Positions 1 to 9,452 are shown, counted from the first letter of the stretch. The stretch is 64,000 nucleotides of DNA from JAKVCB01 sp965243695 (GCA_965243695.1 CBDEWC010000046.1:1-64000), one strand, 5' to 3'. Notes: a model not told the origin generated them from the letters alone. Made by a program: numbers and translations.

Positions 1-147
1 CTCCATGACAATATCCAAAAAATCCATGCTATCAAGCTCCATTTGATCGCGAAACGACGCTGAGTCGTCCAACTCCGAGAGATCCTCATCGGGTGCAATA
101 TCTGCCAAAATATCAAGAATCTCTTCCCGGATTTCCAAATTAGTCAT
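1..147 (-). CDS. Acyl carrier protein, partial (3' end beyond window)
   Basis: The minus strand opens with ATG at 147, preceded by an AAGGAAG Shine-Dalgarno sequence. The 49 visible codons give an acidic helical protein containing the motif DSMD at about residues 40-43. The Ser of this motif is the usual attachment site for 4'-phosphopantetheine in acyl carrier proteins. The rest of the gene lies beyond base 1. It is downstream of and co-oriented with the ketoacyl synthase at 252-1499, so the pair probably works together, with the ACP carrying the growing acyl chain. Whether it serves general fatty-acid synthesis or a specialised chain cannot be told from this fragment. Confidence 0.8.
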   Translation of the reverse strand, partial: MTNLEIREEILDILADIAPDEDLSELDDSASFRDQMELDSMDFLDIVME

Positions 148-251
148 CGTTGTTCTTCCTTCATTTTTACCTCTGGATACCACCCTCCTGGATACACCTC
201 GAGGGTTTTCGGCCACTGCCGCTGTTTCCGTGATACCGAAATCATATCTCT

Positions 252-1499
252 TTACAGGCGTTTTACAATTAGTACTGAATTGATGCCCAACATACCAAAT
301 GAATTATTGAGAATCGCTTTGACCTGTTCTTTTTGCCGCGGCTCGTTAATCGCCAGGCCTGACAAGTCACATTCCGGGTCAAGTCGATCGATGTTGATTG
401 TGGGATGGCAAATCCCATCGTCGAAAGCAGGCAAGTTACCGGCCAATTCCAATGCACCGGCCGCTCCCATAGCATGCCCAATAAAGCTCTTCGTATTGTT
501 GATCGAGACCCCCGACTCACCATCAAACACGCGGCGGAGCGCCGCACATTCTTGAATATCCCCACTGGCCGTGGCCGTCGCATGCGTACTGACAATGTCG
601 ATATCTGATGCGTTGAACCTGGCCCGGCTAAGCGCTAACTCCATGCAGCGGGACTGTTGCTTTGGGTTGGGGAGGACGAAATCACTGGCATCGCTATTCA
701 TCGCATACCCGGCAAGTTCACCGTACATACGGGCACCTCGAGCCACCGCGTCGGAGTATCTTTCCAGCACATACATGCAGCCGCCTTCCGACACCACGAT
801 GCCATTGCGATCCTGATCAAACGGCCGACAAGCCCGGGCCGGCTCTTTGTGTTCGGCAAGGGCTCCTTGACTGGCAAATCCAGCAAAGATGCCGAAGGTG
901 TGAATGCTCTCTGACACGCCTCCCGCTAATGCCATGTCACACTCTCGGAGCATAAGCATCTGGGCTCCCTGAATCAGCCCAGCATTGCCGGCAGCACAGG
1001 CGGCCCCAAGTGTGTAGTGCGGACCGGTAATCCCCATGTTCAAGGTGATTTCACCCGCCGGATTATTGGCAACCGTGCGCGGATTGTGATGGTGCGACCA
1101 GAAACTTGTATCGTAGTCGTAGGCTTTGATGTCGTGAATCTCGTTCTCGGTCTCGACATTCCCGTGCTCAGTAACCCCGACATACACTCCCACTCGCTCA
1201 CGATTGACACCTTCCCAGTCAAGACCGGAATCGACAATCGCTTCATTCGCGCAATAAATCCCGATACCTCCGGCTCGCGTTCCCCGGCGAACTTCCTTCC
1301 GCCTTTGATATTTAAGTTCGTCGAAATCACAGATTCCCGCCAAGGTTTCTCCCACGTAGCGAATGTCATATCGCGACACTCCGCTACGACCGGCCAAAAG
1401 TGCAGCACGGTAATCGGCAAGATTGTTACCGTTGGGCGCGGTCAGACCTACCCCCGTGATGACAATTCGTGTGTCGTCGGCAGCCGTACTGATCATCAC
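252..1499 (-). CDS. Beta-ketoacyl-ACP synthase (KAS II/FabF-like)
   Basis: The 415-residue protein has the thiolase-fold condensing-enzyme signature. The nucleophile is Cys168 in GAACAAGN. The two catalytic histidines are His306 (STHATAT) and His342 (FIGHAMGA), with the conserved Lys337 just before the latter. This full Cys-His-His set argues for an active elongating enzyme rather than a chain-length factor. Length matches the FabF family. It is followed 104 bases downstream by an ACP gene on the same strand. KS-ACP pairs outside the main fab cluster often belong to dedicated lipid or polyketide-like pathways, so I do not assign fabF itself. Confidence 0.88.
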   Translation of the reverse strand: MMISTAADDTRIVITGVGLTAPNGNNLADYRAALLAGRSGVSRYDIRYVGETLAGICDFDELKYQRRKEVRRGTRAGGIGIYCANEAIVDSGLDWEGVNRERVGVYVGVTEHGNVETENEIHDIKAYDYDTSFWSHHHNPRTVANNPAGEITLNMGITGPHYTLGAACAAGNAGLIQGAQMLMLRECDMALAGGVSESIHTFGIFAGFASQGALAEHKEPARACRPFDQDRNGIVVSEGGCMYVLERYSDAVARGARMYGELAGYAMNSDASDFVLPNPKQQSRCMELALSRARFNASDIDIVSTHATATASGDIQECAALRRVFDGESGVSINNTKSFIGHAMGAAGALELAGNLPAFDDGICHPTINIDRLDPECDLSGLAINEPRQKEQVKAILNNSFGMLGINSVLIVKRL

Positions 1500-1697
1500 T
1501 TTACTAAAGAATCCAATCCGTGGGCGGGATGAAATGGCAAGACCAACGGGCCGACAGGGGAGAAGCCCGTCTTTCAGTCAAGCCACCGAAGGAAACCAGC
1601 GGCAAGGCAACAAAACGGGACAACTATTCGAATGCGGAGCGGGCCCCCAAGTTAACGGTAATACCGAGCTTTGACAAGCGGTCCCCGCCGCAGAACG

Positions 1698-3125
1698 TCA
1701 CTCCCCAAGGTTCAAATGCCGCAAATAGCTCCTACGCTGCGCGTCGCGACCGTAATGATCGGTAATGGCTTCCCAAGACTTCATCGCCCGTGCGAGTGCT
1801 TGTTGCGGAGTTTCACCTTGACGAACCACCTCCTCGACCGCCGTCTGAAGGGCCTCTAAATAGGCCGCATTTCCTGGAATTCGTGGCAACAACAGGCCCT
1901 CGGGGGGGGAAAGGGCCCCCCGGGCAGCCGCCCGCATCTCCGCACTCGCCCGGCGGCCAGCCGGAACTTTAAAAGGACCTCGATCGAAAGAGGATGGCAA
2001 CCGGCGCACTGGCAGCATGCCATCGACGGATGCCGCCAGTTGAGCACCAATTGCCGGGCTGGCAAGCCACGCCAGTAACCGAAACGCACCTGCCGTATTA
2101 CGACTGGTGGTCGTGACACCCGCCACCAAACCGTCGGTCACCAGCGGTACCCGACGGACGTCGCCAACGACCGTCTCCCACTGGGCCAGCGTGGGACTGT
2201 AAACCTCCTGACTACCAGGTATTTCAGCCCAGCCCACCCGGTTCACTTCGACGCCCGGAACCGCCTTTTCCTCCCCCTTATGGACCGTCTGCGGCAAGCC
2301 GATTGCCATCCCGGCCCGCCCTGTCAAAACAGACTGAATTGCCCCGGTGGGTGAAGCTGCGTTGGCCGCCATTGCGTCCCTAACCATTTCCAACGCTCTC
2401 ACAAAAGGTGGCTCGGTGAGGCGGGGTTTCATGGTCTCCAGATCAAAAAGCCGCGTTTCCTGCGACGGATGGGTTACCAACGGGGCAACACGGGCCAGCA
2501 ACAGGCAAGCGCCCCAGGATGCAACTGGCTCAACCACCGACAAATCTCGGGCCGCGGCAGACGTGCGGGCAAACTCACTCCAGGTCTGGGGGACGGATTG
2601 AAACAGATCTTTGCGATAACAAATAAGGGGCGACTGGATGGCCACAGGCAGGGCCATCGTCTGACCTCCATATCGAATCACCTGATTACGAATGATTGAA
2701 AAAACATCCTGAGCATCATAAAGTTCGCTCGCAAGCACACTTTGCCGAACTGGTCGCAACCAGCCTCTATTGCAGAAGTTACCCAACTCATTTACAGAAA
2801 ACACGATCAAATCGGCTCGCGGCTGCTCGATTTCCGATAAACTTGCAGAGGTGCGGTCTTCAACTACATACGAACCGCCTGAGTTTTCCTTCCATTCACC
2901 ACGTAGACGGCCGACTGCCCGGCCCAACTCCAGTCCATTCACGACCCAAATGCGAAGTGTTACACTTTGCTGCACGACAGCCCCTGCAGATGAATCCTTC
3001 GCAGGCGGCAAGGGACTGGACGCCTCGCAACCGACCAGGAACAAGCAGGCCAGGAACAAACAGGCCAGGAACAAGCAGGTCCCAAAACAGTTCCAGCAGA
3101 TAAACCCAACAGATTCTTTTTTCAA
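1698..3125 (-). CDS. Extracellular solute-binding lipoprotein
   Basis: Predicted periplasmic binding component of an ABC importer, probably for sugars. A lipobox (LVGC) follows a hydrophobic stretch, so the mature protein should be anchored by a lipidated Cys. The body resembles family 1 binding proteins, with internal stretches such as ALPVAIQSPLICYRKDLF typical of that fold. I chose TTG at 3125 because GGAG lies 9 bases upstream and this gives a normal signal peptide beginning with two lysines. An ATG at 3206 would add 27 residues and overlap the start of the divergent xylB gene. The signal-peptide core is built from three copies of a five-residue unit. No permease or ATPase is adjacent. 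Confidence 0.75.
   Translation of the reverse strand: MKKESVGFICWNCFGTCLFLACLFLACLFLVGCEASSPLPPAKDSSAGAVVQQSVTLRIWVVNGLELGRAVGRLRGEWKENSGGSYVVEDRTSASLSEIEQPRADLIVFSVNELGNFCNRGWLRPVRQSVLASELYDAQDVFSIIRNQVIRYGGQTMALPVAIQSPLICYRKDLFQSVPQTWSEFARTSAAARDLSVVEPVASWGACLLLARVAPLVTHPSQETRLFDLETMKPRLTEPPFVRALEMVRDAMAANAASPTGAIQSVLTGRAGMAIGLPQTVHKGEEKAVPGVEVNRVGWAEIPGSQEVYSPTLAQWETVVGDVRRVPLVTDGLVAGVTTTSRNTAGAFRLLAWLASPAIGAQLAASVDGMLPVRRLPSSFDRGPFKVPAGRRASAEMRAAARGALSPPEGLLLPRIPGNAAYLEALQTAVEEVVRQGETPQQALARAMKSWEAITDHYGRDAQRRSYLRHLNLGE
3035..3079. repeat. 15-bp tandem repeat x3 inside a signal peptide
   Basis: Three consecutive 15-bp units (the middle one differs at one base) encode LFLAC repeated in the hydrophobic core of the lipoprotein signal peptide, immediately before the lipobox. 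The length is a multiple of three, so the reading frame is kept. Confidence 0.9.
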
Positions 3126-3198
3126 CAACTCAGGCTCCAAGCAGCAATGACTCGGTCTTCGAACGTTTGTCGCCGATTCGGAAAGTTTCCTACCATTT

Positions 3199-4728
3199 AT
3201 GAGCACCTACCTTGGCATCGATATTGGCACTTCCGGTACAAAAACCGTCGCAATCAACCCGACCGGAAAAGTACTCGCAAAAGCGTCTTCAGAATACCCC
3301 TGCTACCATCCCAAACCACTCTGGAGTGAGCAAGACCCTGACGACTGGTGGAAAGCGACTGTACAAACGGTCCGACAAGTAGTCAAAGTCGCCAAATTGA
3401 AACCCCAAGAGGTCAAAGCGATTGGCCTCTCCGGTCAGATGCATGGCTCGGTATTTCTCGACAAGCGTGACCGCGTAGTGCGACGGGCACTCCTTTGGAA
3501 TGACCAACGCACGGCCCAGGAATGTGAGGAAATCGAACAACGTGCCGGCGGGCGAAAAAAACTCATCCGCATGGTTGCCAATCCGGCACGCACCGGTTTC
3601 ACCGCTCCAAAAATCCTTTGGCTTCGCAACCATGAACCGCGCAAGTTCGAAAAAACCACAAAAATCCTCCTTCCCAAAGATGATGTGCGGCGGCGGCTCA
3701 CCGGAGAATACGCAACCGACATGAGTGATGCGAGCGGCACATTGCTGCTTGATGTCACCAAACGCCGCTGGTCCAAACCACTGCTCTCCAAGTTGGAGAT
3801 CGACCAAGATCTGCTGGCAACGTGTTACGAGTCGGAAGATGTCACAGGGTCTCTTACAGACGCCGCCGCGGAGGAACTTGGCCTCTCGTCCAGTTGTTTG
3901 GTTGTTGGGGGAGCTGGCGACTGTGCAGCAGGGGCCATCGGCAATGGGGTCGTACAACGCGGTTGCCTGTCGACTTCCATTGGAACCTCTGGCGTTGTCT
4001 TTGTTCACTGCGACACACCTGAAGTCGATCCTCAGGGGCGGCTTCACACATTCTGCCACGCGGTCCGCGACAAATGGCACATGATGGGAGTTACACTCGC
4101 AGCAGGGGGATCCCTACAGTGGTTTCGCAATGCGCTGTGCCAGTCCGATCTGGCCAATACCCAAAAAAGCGCGGCCGAAGTCTTCAACAAACTCATCAAG
4201 GAGGCAGAACAAACTCCGTCCGGAGCCGAGGGCCTGATGTTCCTGCCCTACCTTGCAGGCGAACGCACACCACACGCCGACCCGCATGCCCGTGGCGCTT
4301 TCGTGGGCCTTGTACTCAAACACAATCGCGGGCATTTGGTTCGGGCGGTGATGGAGGGTGTTACCTTTTCACTCCGCGACAGTCTCGAGATCATCGCCAA
4401 CCAGGATATCCGAATCGGTCAGATTCGCGCGACCGGCGGCGGAGCTAAAAGCGCATTCTGGCGGCAAATGCAGGCTGACATTCTCGGGAAAAAGGTCGTT
4501 ACCATGGCCTCAGACGAAGGCCCCGCCTACGGTGTTGCCTTGCTGGCAGCCGTTGGAGCCGGAGAATTCAAGAACATTCGCGAAGCGGTATCCGCGACGA
4601 TCAAAACCTCCTCTGAGGTTAGCCCCGTCGCAAAAACCCGCCGCTTCTACAATCAGGCGTTTCCGGTATACCAGCAACTCTACCAGTCACTCCGTGACGA
4701 TTTTCAGGCTCTCAACGAGCTGCTATGA
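3199..4728 (+). CDS. xylB: Xylulokinase
   Basis: Phosphorylates D-xylulose to xylulose 5-phosphate, feeding the pentose phosphate pathway. The 509-residue protein is a full-length FGGY-family kinase. It has the N-terminal ATPase phosphate-1 motif GIDIGTSGTK, the substrate-region motif GLSGQMHGS at about residue 75, and the C-terminal GGGAKS adenosine-binding motif. Alignment by eye to bacterial XylB is good over the whole length. It is divergent from the solute-binding lipoprotein, with about 70 bases between the preferred starts. A shared control region and sugar import followed by phosphorylation are therefore plausible but inferred. Confidence 0.9.
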   Translation: MSTYLGIDIGTSGTKTVAINPTGKVLAKASSEYPCYHPKPLWSEQDPDDWWKATVQTVRQVVKVAKLKPQEVKAIGLSGQMHGSVFLDKRDRVVRRALLWNDQRTAQECEEIEQRAGGRKKLIRMVANPARTGFTAPKILWLRNHEPRKFEKTTKILLPKDDVRRRLTGEYATDMSDASGTLLLDVTKRRWSKPLLSKLEIDQDLLATCYESEDVTGSLTDAAAEELGLSSSCLVVGGAGDCAAGAIGNGVVQRGCLSTSIGTSGVVFVHCDTPEVDPQGRLHTFCHAVRDKWHMMGVTLAAGGSLQWFRNALCQSDLANTQKSAAEVFNKLIKEAEQTPSGAEGLMFLPYLAGERTPHADPHARGAFVGLVLKHNRGHLVRAVMEGVTFSLRDSLEIIANQDIRIGQIRATGGGAKSAFWRQMQADILGKKVVTMASDEGPAYGVALLAAVGAGEFKNIREAVSATIKTSSEVSPVAKTRRFYNQAFPVYQQLYQSLRDDFQALNELL

Positions 4729-4843
4729 CACGCGTTCACCAACACCCTGATAGCCCTTTTGCGACATCGCCAGGGGATCGGTGGTAGAGCCCCACAAAAC
4801 GCGGCTATCCCGGTGCCAAAGGCACTGAAAGACGCCTGACCAA

Positions 4844-4887
4844 AGACACAAGGCAAGCGGTCGGCAGACACAAGGCAAGCGGTCGGC
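4844..4887. repeat. 22-bp perfect tandem duplication
   Basis: Two identical 22-bp copies lie side by side in the gap between the convergent xylulokinase and citrate synthase genes. The length is not a multiple of three, as expected for non-coding sequence. Confidence 0.9.
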
Positions 4888-4912
4888 AAAAAACCTGACT
4901 CTATCCTGAGAC

Positions 4913-6031
4913 TTACCGGTCTTCCAACGGAACCCAAGTCTGCAACTCAGGTCCGACGTAGCCCGCCCGGGGGCGGATGAGACGGTTGTTGTCGTGCTGT
5001 TCGATGACGTGAGCTGCCCAGCCAGCTACACGACTCAACACAAACAGGGGCGTGTAAAGCTCTATCGGAAGCCCCAGATAGTGGTAAAGCCGGGCACTGG
5101 GCCAGTCGAGATTCGCCGGCAAATTTTTCTCGTCGCGGATAATCTGTTCGATCACCTCGGCAGTCGCCTCAAGCTCTGTGTTCCCCGTTTTCTCCGCAAG
5201 CTGGCCGCATAACTTTTTGAGCCGGTTGGCCCGCGGGTCACCCTGTTTGTACACACGATGCCCAAAACCCATGATTCGTCGTTTCTGCTTGAGAGCCTCG
5301 CGAATCCATTGTTCAGCATTATCGGCTGTCCCAACTTCCTGAAGCACCTGCATGACGCGTTCGTTGGCACCACCATGCAACGGCCCCTTGAGTGCCCCAA
5401 TCGCACCGGTAATGGCCGAGTGCAGGTCCGATTGGGTCGAAGCAATCACACGAGCCGTAAAAGTCGAGGCGTTGAATTCATGTTCAGCGTAGAGAATCAG
5501 CGAAATGTCCATGGCCCGTACGCACTCTTCGGCAGGCTCGGTTCGAAAAAGCATGTACAGTATATTTCCGGCCAGCGACCGACGGGAATCCGCCAAAACT
5601 GGTTCCTTGTGCTGCTTGATGCGGTGCCTTGCAGCCATCAATACCGGGAGCTGCGCTAGCAGGCGTTCTCCCTTTCGAACATTGGCCTCATGGCTGTTAT
5701 CTTCGCGTTCCGGATCCCAATGCGACAATAAACTACAAGCCGACCGCAAGACGTTCATCGGGGTTGTGTCCATCGGCAAACGTCGCATCAATTGATGGAC
5801 CGCTTTCGGCATTTCCGACGCCTTGCCAAGCCTACGGCGAAAATCCGCCAGCGACTCGGCATTGGGAAGTTCGCCGTGCAGGAGCAGAAAAGCAACCTCC
5901 TCAAAGGTCGCATGCTCCGCCAAATCTTCGATCGCATAACCGCGGTATCGAAGTCCTCCAGCTACGGTGCTAATGGCAGTCTCGCCCGCAATCACACCTT
6001 CTAAACCAGGGCTATATATGGCTTCAGACAT
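4913..6031 (-). CDS. Citrate synthase / 2-methylcitrate synthase family
   Basis: Condenses acetyl-CoA (or propionyl-CoA) with oxaloacetate. The N-terminus SPGLEGVIAGETAIS is typical of short bacterial type citrate synthases. Active-site regions are present: PLHGGANE with its His, GFGHRVYK with its His and Arg, and a C-terminal RPRAGYVGP-like segment. I start at ATG 6031 because the family begins just before this N-terminal motif; an in-frame start at 6070 would add 13 unconserved residues. The upstream neighbour on the same strand is a methylisocitrate-lyase-like gene, which raises the possibility that this enzyme is a methylcitrate synthase (prpC). The sequence alone does not separate the two substrates. 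Confidence 0.88.
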   Translation of the reverse strand: MSEAIYSPGLEGVIAGETAISTVAGGLRYRGYAIEDLAEHATFEEVAFLLLHGELPNAESLADFRRRLGKASEMPKAVHQLMRRLPMDTTPMNVLRSACSLLSHWDPEREDNSHEANVRKGERLLAQLPVLMAARHRIKQHKEPVLADSRRSLAGNILYMLFRTEPAEECVRAMDISLILYAEHEFNASTFTARVIASTQSDLHSAITGAIGALKGPLHGGANERVMQVLQEVGTADNAEQWIREALKQKRRIMGFGHRVYKQGDPRANRLKKLCGQLAEKTGNTELEATAEVIEQIIRDEKNLPANLDWPSARLYHYLGLPIELYTPLFVLSRVAGWAAHVIEQHDNNRLIRPRAGYVGPELQTWVPLEDR

Positions 6032-6208
6032 TATCTTGAACCGATCTGAGTGCGGCAAAACCGCGCACAACCGAGAGCCATCGGCAACCAGCCTCTACCG
6101 CAAACCGGCTGCCCCGCTCCCAAGGTCAAACAGTTAAAATCGAAAAGTTCAAGATGAAGAAAAGGCCGTTGCCTGTCAAGAGATCTACTGCACGGCGGGG
6201 AGTAGACG

Positions 6209-7069
6209 CTATTGAAAATACTCTTGATCGCGTTGTTCGTACGCGTCATAGTCCAGCAATTCGTACAGCTCCTGACGTGATTGCATCAAATCGATCAATT
6301 CGAGCTGGGACCCCTCCTCGGCCAGCAGGGCGAGTGTTGTTTCTACCGCCTTCATGGCGACCCTCAGCAAAGTCACCGGATAGAGAATTGCGGCGTAGCC
6401 CAGATCCGACAACTCCTGGAGGGTCAAGAGCGGGCTCTGTCCAAACTCGGTCATATTGGCCACCAAGGGAACATCGACTTGCTGGGCAAACGAGGCAAAT
6501 TCATCGGTATTTTGAAGAGCTTCGGGAAAAATCCAGTCGGCTCCCGCGTCCACATACCGCTGAGCTCGCTGGACGGCGCTGTCGAAACTCTCCACACTCC
6601 GGGCATCGGTCCGCGCAATCAGTACGGTCTCGGGATCGACGCGGGTTGCTACAGCTGCTCGCAGCTTGCTACACATGGCATCGGTCTTTACCAGTGACTT
6701 ACCAGACAGGTGACCACACCGCTTGGGCAGGTTTTGATCTTCAAGTTGAATCGCAGCAGCCCCAGCCCGCTCCAATTCCACCACCGCTCGCTCAACATTC
6801 ACCACTTCACCAAAACCGGTGTCTGCATCGACAATGACCGGGATGGCAATACGTGTCGTGAGTTGCGTAAGCTGCCCGGTCAGTTCCGTGAGGGTCAACA
6901 AGCCAACATCTGGCAGGGCAAGTACGCTGGCCGAAAACGCAGCGCCGGAGAGGTAACATGCCTGGAAACCGGCTTGCTCGATCATGCGGCCCGCCAGCGC
7001 ATGGTGTGCCCCGGGTATTTGAATGGTACCCGCCTTGGCTGCCTCGCGTAAAATCCGACCAGGTGTCAT
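6209..7069 (-). CDS. prpB: Methylisocitrate lyase (PrpB-like, ICL/PEP mutase superfamily)
   Basis: Cleaves 2-methylisocitrate to pyruvate and succinate in the methylcitrate cycle of propionate breakdown. The roughly 286-residue TIM-barrel protein carries the Mg-binding region VDADTGFG and the signature KRCGH with its catalytic Cys (about residues 118-122 counted from the upstream TTG). KRCGH distinguishes lyases of this superfamily from PEP mutase proper. Length is normal for PrpB. I start at ATG 7069; a TTG two codons upstream is possible. The citrate-synthase-family gene follows on the same strand with 177 bases between. No prpD is visible, so the cycle would need one elsewhere. Confidence 0.85.
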   Translation of the reverse strand: MTPGRILREAAKAGTIQIPGAHHALAGRMIEQAGFQACYLSGAAFSASVLALPDVGLLTLTELTGQLTQLTTRIAIPVIVDADTGFGEVVNVERAVVELERAGAAAIQLEDQNLPKRCGHLSGKSLVKTDAMCSKLRAAVATRVDPETVLIARTDARSVESFDSAVQRAQRYVDAGADWIFPEALQNTDEFASFAQQVDVPLVANMTEFGQSPLLTLQELSDLGYAAILYPVTLLRVAMKAVETTLALLAEEGSQLELIDLMQSRQELYELLDYDAYEQRDQEYFQ

Positions 7070-7173
7070 GATCAAACTACTCGCTTAAAAAACGTCTTTT
7101 GCCGGTCTGTGAGAATTTTTTTATTTCCTCGTTTCTGAAAGCCAACTCTTCAGAATCAAACCTGACAATTTGC

Positions 7174-8802
7174 ATGCCACGTGGTATCGTAGCTACTCCC
7201 GTGTTGAACGACAAGCAACCCACAGTGTCAGAGTCTGCGCATTCTGCCGACTGCCCGATTGCGCAGTGGCTGGTGGAAATTTGCCTCATCTTCATGGTCC
7301 TGCTCACCTTCGCAGGAGACCCTGTTCCTGATGTCAATGAACCCCATTATCTCGCACGGCTTAAAAGTGCCTGGAATCCGGCCTGGTGCCCTGGAGACCT
7401 GTTCCTGCAGTCTGGCGAAGCCCACGTTGTCTTTGTTTGGACCTTTGGCTGGTTCACTCGCTGGCTTCCACTGGCCCTAGTGGCCTGGCTCGGGCGGGTT
7501 CTCTGTTGGATCCTACTCGCCTGGAGTTGGCAGCGACTCTCGTGGCGGGTCGTACCGCAACCGCTCTGTTCGGTACTCACAGCAGCGTTGTTCGTGGGTC
7601 TGAACCAACAAACCAATTTTGCCGGCGAATGGTTCCTCGGTGGATTCGAAGCGAAATCGGTTGCCTACGCCCTGGTTGTGGCCGGTCTTGCCGCGATGGT
7701 ACAAAGCAACTGGAACCAGCTCTGGGTCTGGCTCGGTGGGGCAACCGCCCTGCATGCACTTGTCGGAGGTTGGGCCTGGATTGCGTGCAGTCTGGTCTGG
7801 CTGCTAAATGGCCGATCGACCACGTCCCTGCGAGCAATGCTTCCTGGCCTAACTTTTGGCATCCTCCTCAGTATGGCAGGAATCGTTCCGGCTCTGTTGC
7901 TGTCGTCCGGTCAAACCGCAGACACCATTGCCGAAGCCAACCAGATTTATGTTTTTGAAAGGCTCAGACACCACCTCGCCCCCCTGGCCCTTCCGCCTGG
8001 CGAAGTCGCACTCCGATTGGTTCGCCAAGGCTGCCTGCTGGTGGGCTTTGTCGTTATTGGATTTGCCGCGAGCCGCTCGACCACACTTGGCTCTTCGACC
8101 GGGCTGAGCCGTATTCGCTATTTTGCCTGGGGGTCGATTGGGCTGGCTTTCATCGGGCTGCTCGGCGAACTATTGCTTTGGAATCACCCGGTCATAGCCG
8201 CCAGCCTGTTGAAGTACTACTGGTTTCGCCTCGCCGACTTTGCCGTCCCTCTTGCCGTGGCGCTGCTTCTTGTAGCTCTAGTTGCCAACGGACTCAAGCA
8301 GCAAAAATGGTGGGCCGCTGCAGCCTTGGTGGGAGCACTCTGCTTTGCAACCTGGCAACTTGCCGAAAAGACCATCTCCCGACTGCAACCCGCTGTTCCT
8401 CGGGCCGACGTACGGATGCGCGACTATGCAGCCTGGCTGGATGTCTGCCAATGGATCGAAAAACATACGCCAACCGACGCGCGGTTTCTCACCCCCCGAT
8501 CGGCAAACTCCTTTAAATGGCGGGCCCAACGGGCAGAAGTCGTCACCCACAAACATATTCCCCAGGACGCAGCCAGCGTCGTCCAGTGGCATCGCCAGTA
8601 TCGCGACATCCATTCTCGGCCACCCGGCAGCGACACCAAACGGTACCGGTCTCTTGGGCATCTGGGAACCAAACGGATCAGGGACCTAGCCAACAAATAC
8701 CATTTCGACTATGTCCTGACTGATAACCGTCGCCTTTTGGCCCTGCCTATTGCCTACCAGAACCACGTTTATGTCGTCTACCGAACCAATCACGTCCAGT
8801 AA
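7174..8802 (+). CDS. Polytopic membrane protein, possibly DUF6798-type
   Basis: The protein of about 540 residues has many hydrophobic segments, roughly ten predicted membrane spans from about residue 30 to 410. A soluble C-terminal domain follows (PTDARFLTPRSANSFKWRAQR onwards) that would face the periplasm. The layout of a membrane bundle plus a C-terminal domain with Tyr/Trp/Arg-rich motifs recalls planctomycete proteins of the DUF6798 type and, distantly, GT-C transferases; this assignment is from memory of the family and uncertain. Candidate starts are ATG 7174 and GTG 7201, and the open frame extends upstream to 7099. The Nudix gene overlaps its 3' end by 32 bases, suggesting co-transcription. 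Confidence 0.65.
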   Translation: MPRGIVATPVLNDKQPTVSESAHSADCPIAQWLVEICLIFMVLLTFAGDPVPDVNEPHYLARLKSAWNPAWCPGDLFLQSGEAHVVFVWTFGWFTRWLPLALVAWLGRVLCWILLAWSWQRLSWRVVPQPLCSVLTAALFVGLNQQTNFAGEWFLGGFEAKSVAYALVVAGLAAMVQSNWNQLWVWLGGATALHALVGGWAWIACSLVWLLNGRSTTSLRAMLPGLTFGILLSMAGIVPALLLSSGQTADTIAEANQIYVFERLRHHLAPLALPPGEVALRLVRQGCLLVGFVVIGFAASRSTTLGSSTGLSRIRYFAWGSIGLAFIGLLGELLLWNHPVIAASLLKYYWFRLADFAVPLAVALLLVALVANGLKQQKWWAAAALVGALCFATWQLAEKTISRLQPAVPRADVRMRDYAAWLDVCQWIEKHTPTDARFLTPRSANSFKWRAQRAEVVTHKHIPQDAASVVQWHRQYRDIHSRPPGSDTKRYRSLGHLGTKRIRDLANKYHFDYVLTDNRRLLALPIAYQNHVYVVYRTNHVQ

Positions 8803-9415
8803 TCAGCTACCAGCCCACCTCGCATCCTTGCTCGCCAACAATGCACAGGACGGCTACTGCCAGACGCTGCAAATGGCCCCGCCGTCAAGTTATGGACGTC
8901 ATCGCGGCCCCGCACCAAACACCTCTCGGACAGCCGCCGTCCTCCTGCTTCTTTACCAACAAGACGGCCACTGGAAATTACCACTAACGCTACGGACCGA
9001 GCAGACTGCTCACCATCGCGGCCAGATTTCACTACCGGGTGGGCTGCTCGAACCGGGAGAAACCACGGCTCAAGCAGCCCTCCGGGAAATGGCTGAAGAA
9101 CTTGGCCCCCAAAAAGATCTGCAACTGTTGGGGCCCCTCCCAAAATGTTACGTTTTTGCCAGCAACACCGATGTCACACCATGGGTGGCGGTCTGCAAAA
9201 CACAGACCGAGTGGCATCCTAATCCGGCCGAGGTCGCCCGGATCGTGGTATTTCCCCTGGCTATGCTGTACAACCCAAACACGATTCAGCAGGCCACCGT
9301 CAAGCAAGACGCACTTGAATTCAGTGTTCCCTGCTTTCGCGTCGGCAACGAGCATGTCTGGGGAGCCACGGCAGTAATCCTTGACCAATTCAAGCAACTC
9401 CTGCTTGAAGAATGA
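8771..9415 (+). CDS. Nudix hydrolase, CoA-pyrophosphatase-like (NudL type)
   Basis: Contains a complete Nudix box in the order G-x5-E-x7-REU-x-EE-x-G (GGLLEPGE...LREMAEELG), with the preceding HRGQISLPGG motif. That motif is characteristic of the NudL/UPF0035 subfamily, whose members cleave coenzyme A to 3',5'-ADP and phosphopantetheine. The protein is about 214 residues from ATG 8771, normal for the family. The open frame also offers TTG at 8750. It overlaps the 3' end of the membrane-protein gene, and its stop is close to the leader of the HAD phosphatase gene, so the three may form one transcript. Confidence 0.82.
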   Translation: MSSTEPITSSNQLPAHLASLLANNAQDGYCQTLQMAPPSSYGRHRGPAPNTSRTAAVLLLLYQQDGHWKLPLTLRTEQTAHHRGQISLPGGLLEPGETTAQAALREMAEELGPQKDLQLLGPLPKCYVFASNTDVTPWVAVCKTQTEWHPNPAEVARIVVFPLAMLYNPNTIQQATVKQDALEFSVPCFRVGNEHVWGATAVILDQFKQLLLEE

Positions 9416-9426
9416 CCTCCGCTTGT

Positions 9427-9452
9427 CCGCTAACAGGCTCCGCTAACAGGCT
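9427..9452. repeat. 13-bp tandem duplication in a gene leader
   Basis: Two perfect 13-bp copies plus five bases of a third lie just after the Nudix stop and before the preferred start of the HAD gene. The length is not divisible by three, which supports this stretch being untranslated leader rather than the N-terminus of the HAD protein. Confidence 0.85.

Noticed and set aside
3289..4080. 263-residue open frame antisense to xylulokinase
   Set aside because: Lies wholly inside a clear FGGY kinase gene and shows no family features.
6154..6837. 227-residue open frame antisense to the methylisocitrate lyase gene
   Set aside because: Shadow of a well-supported gene; composition rich in Arg, Pro and Ser typical of antisense frames.
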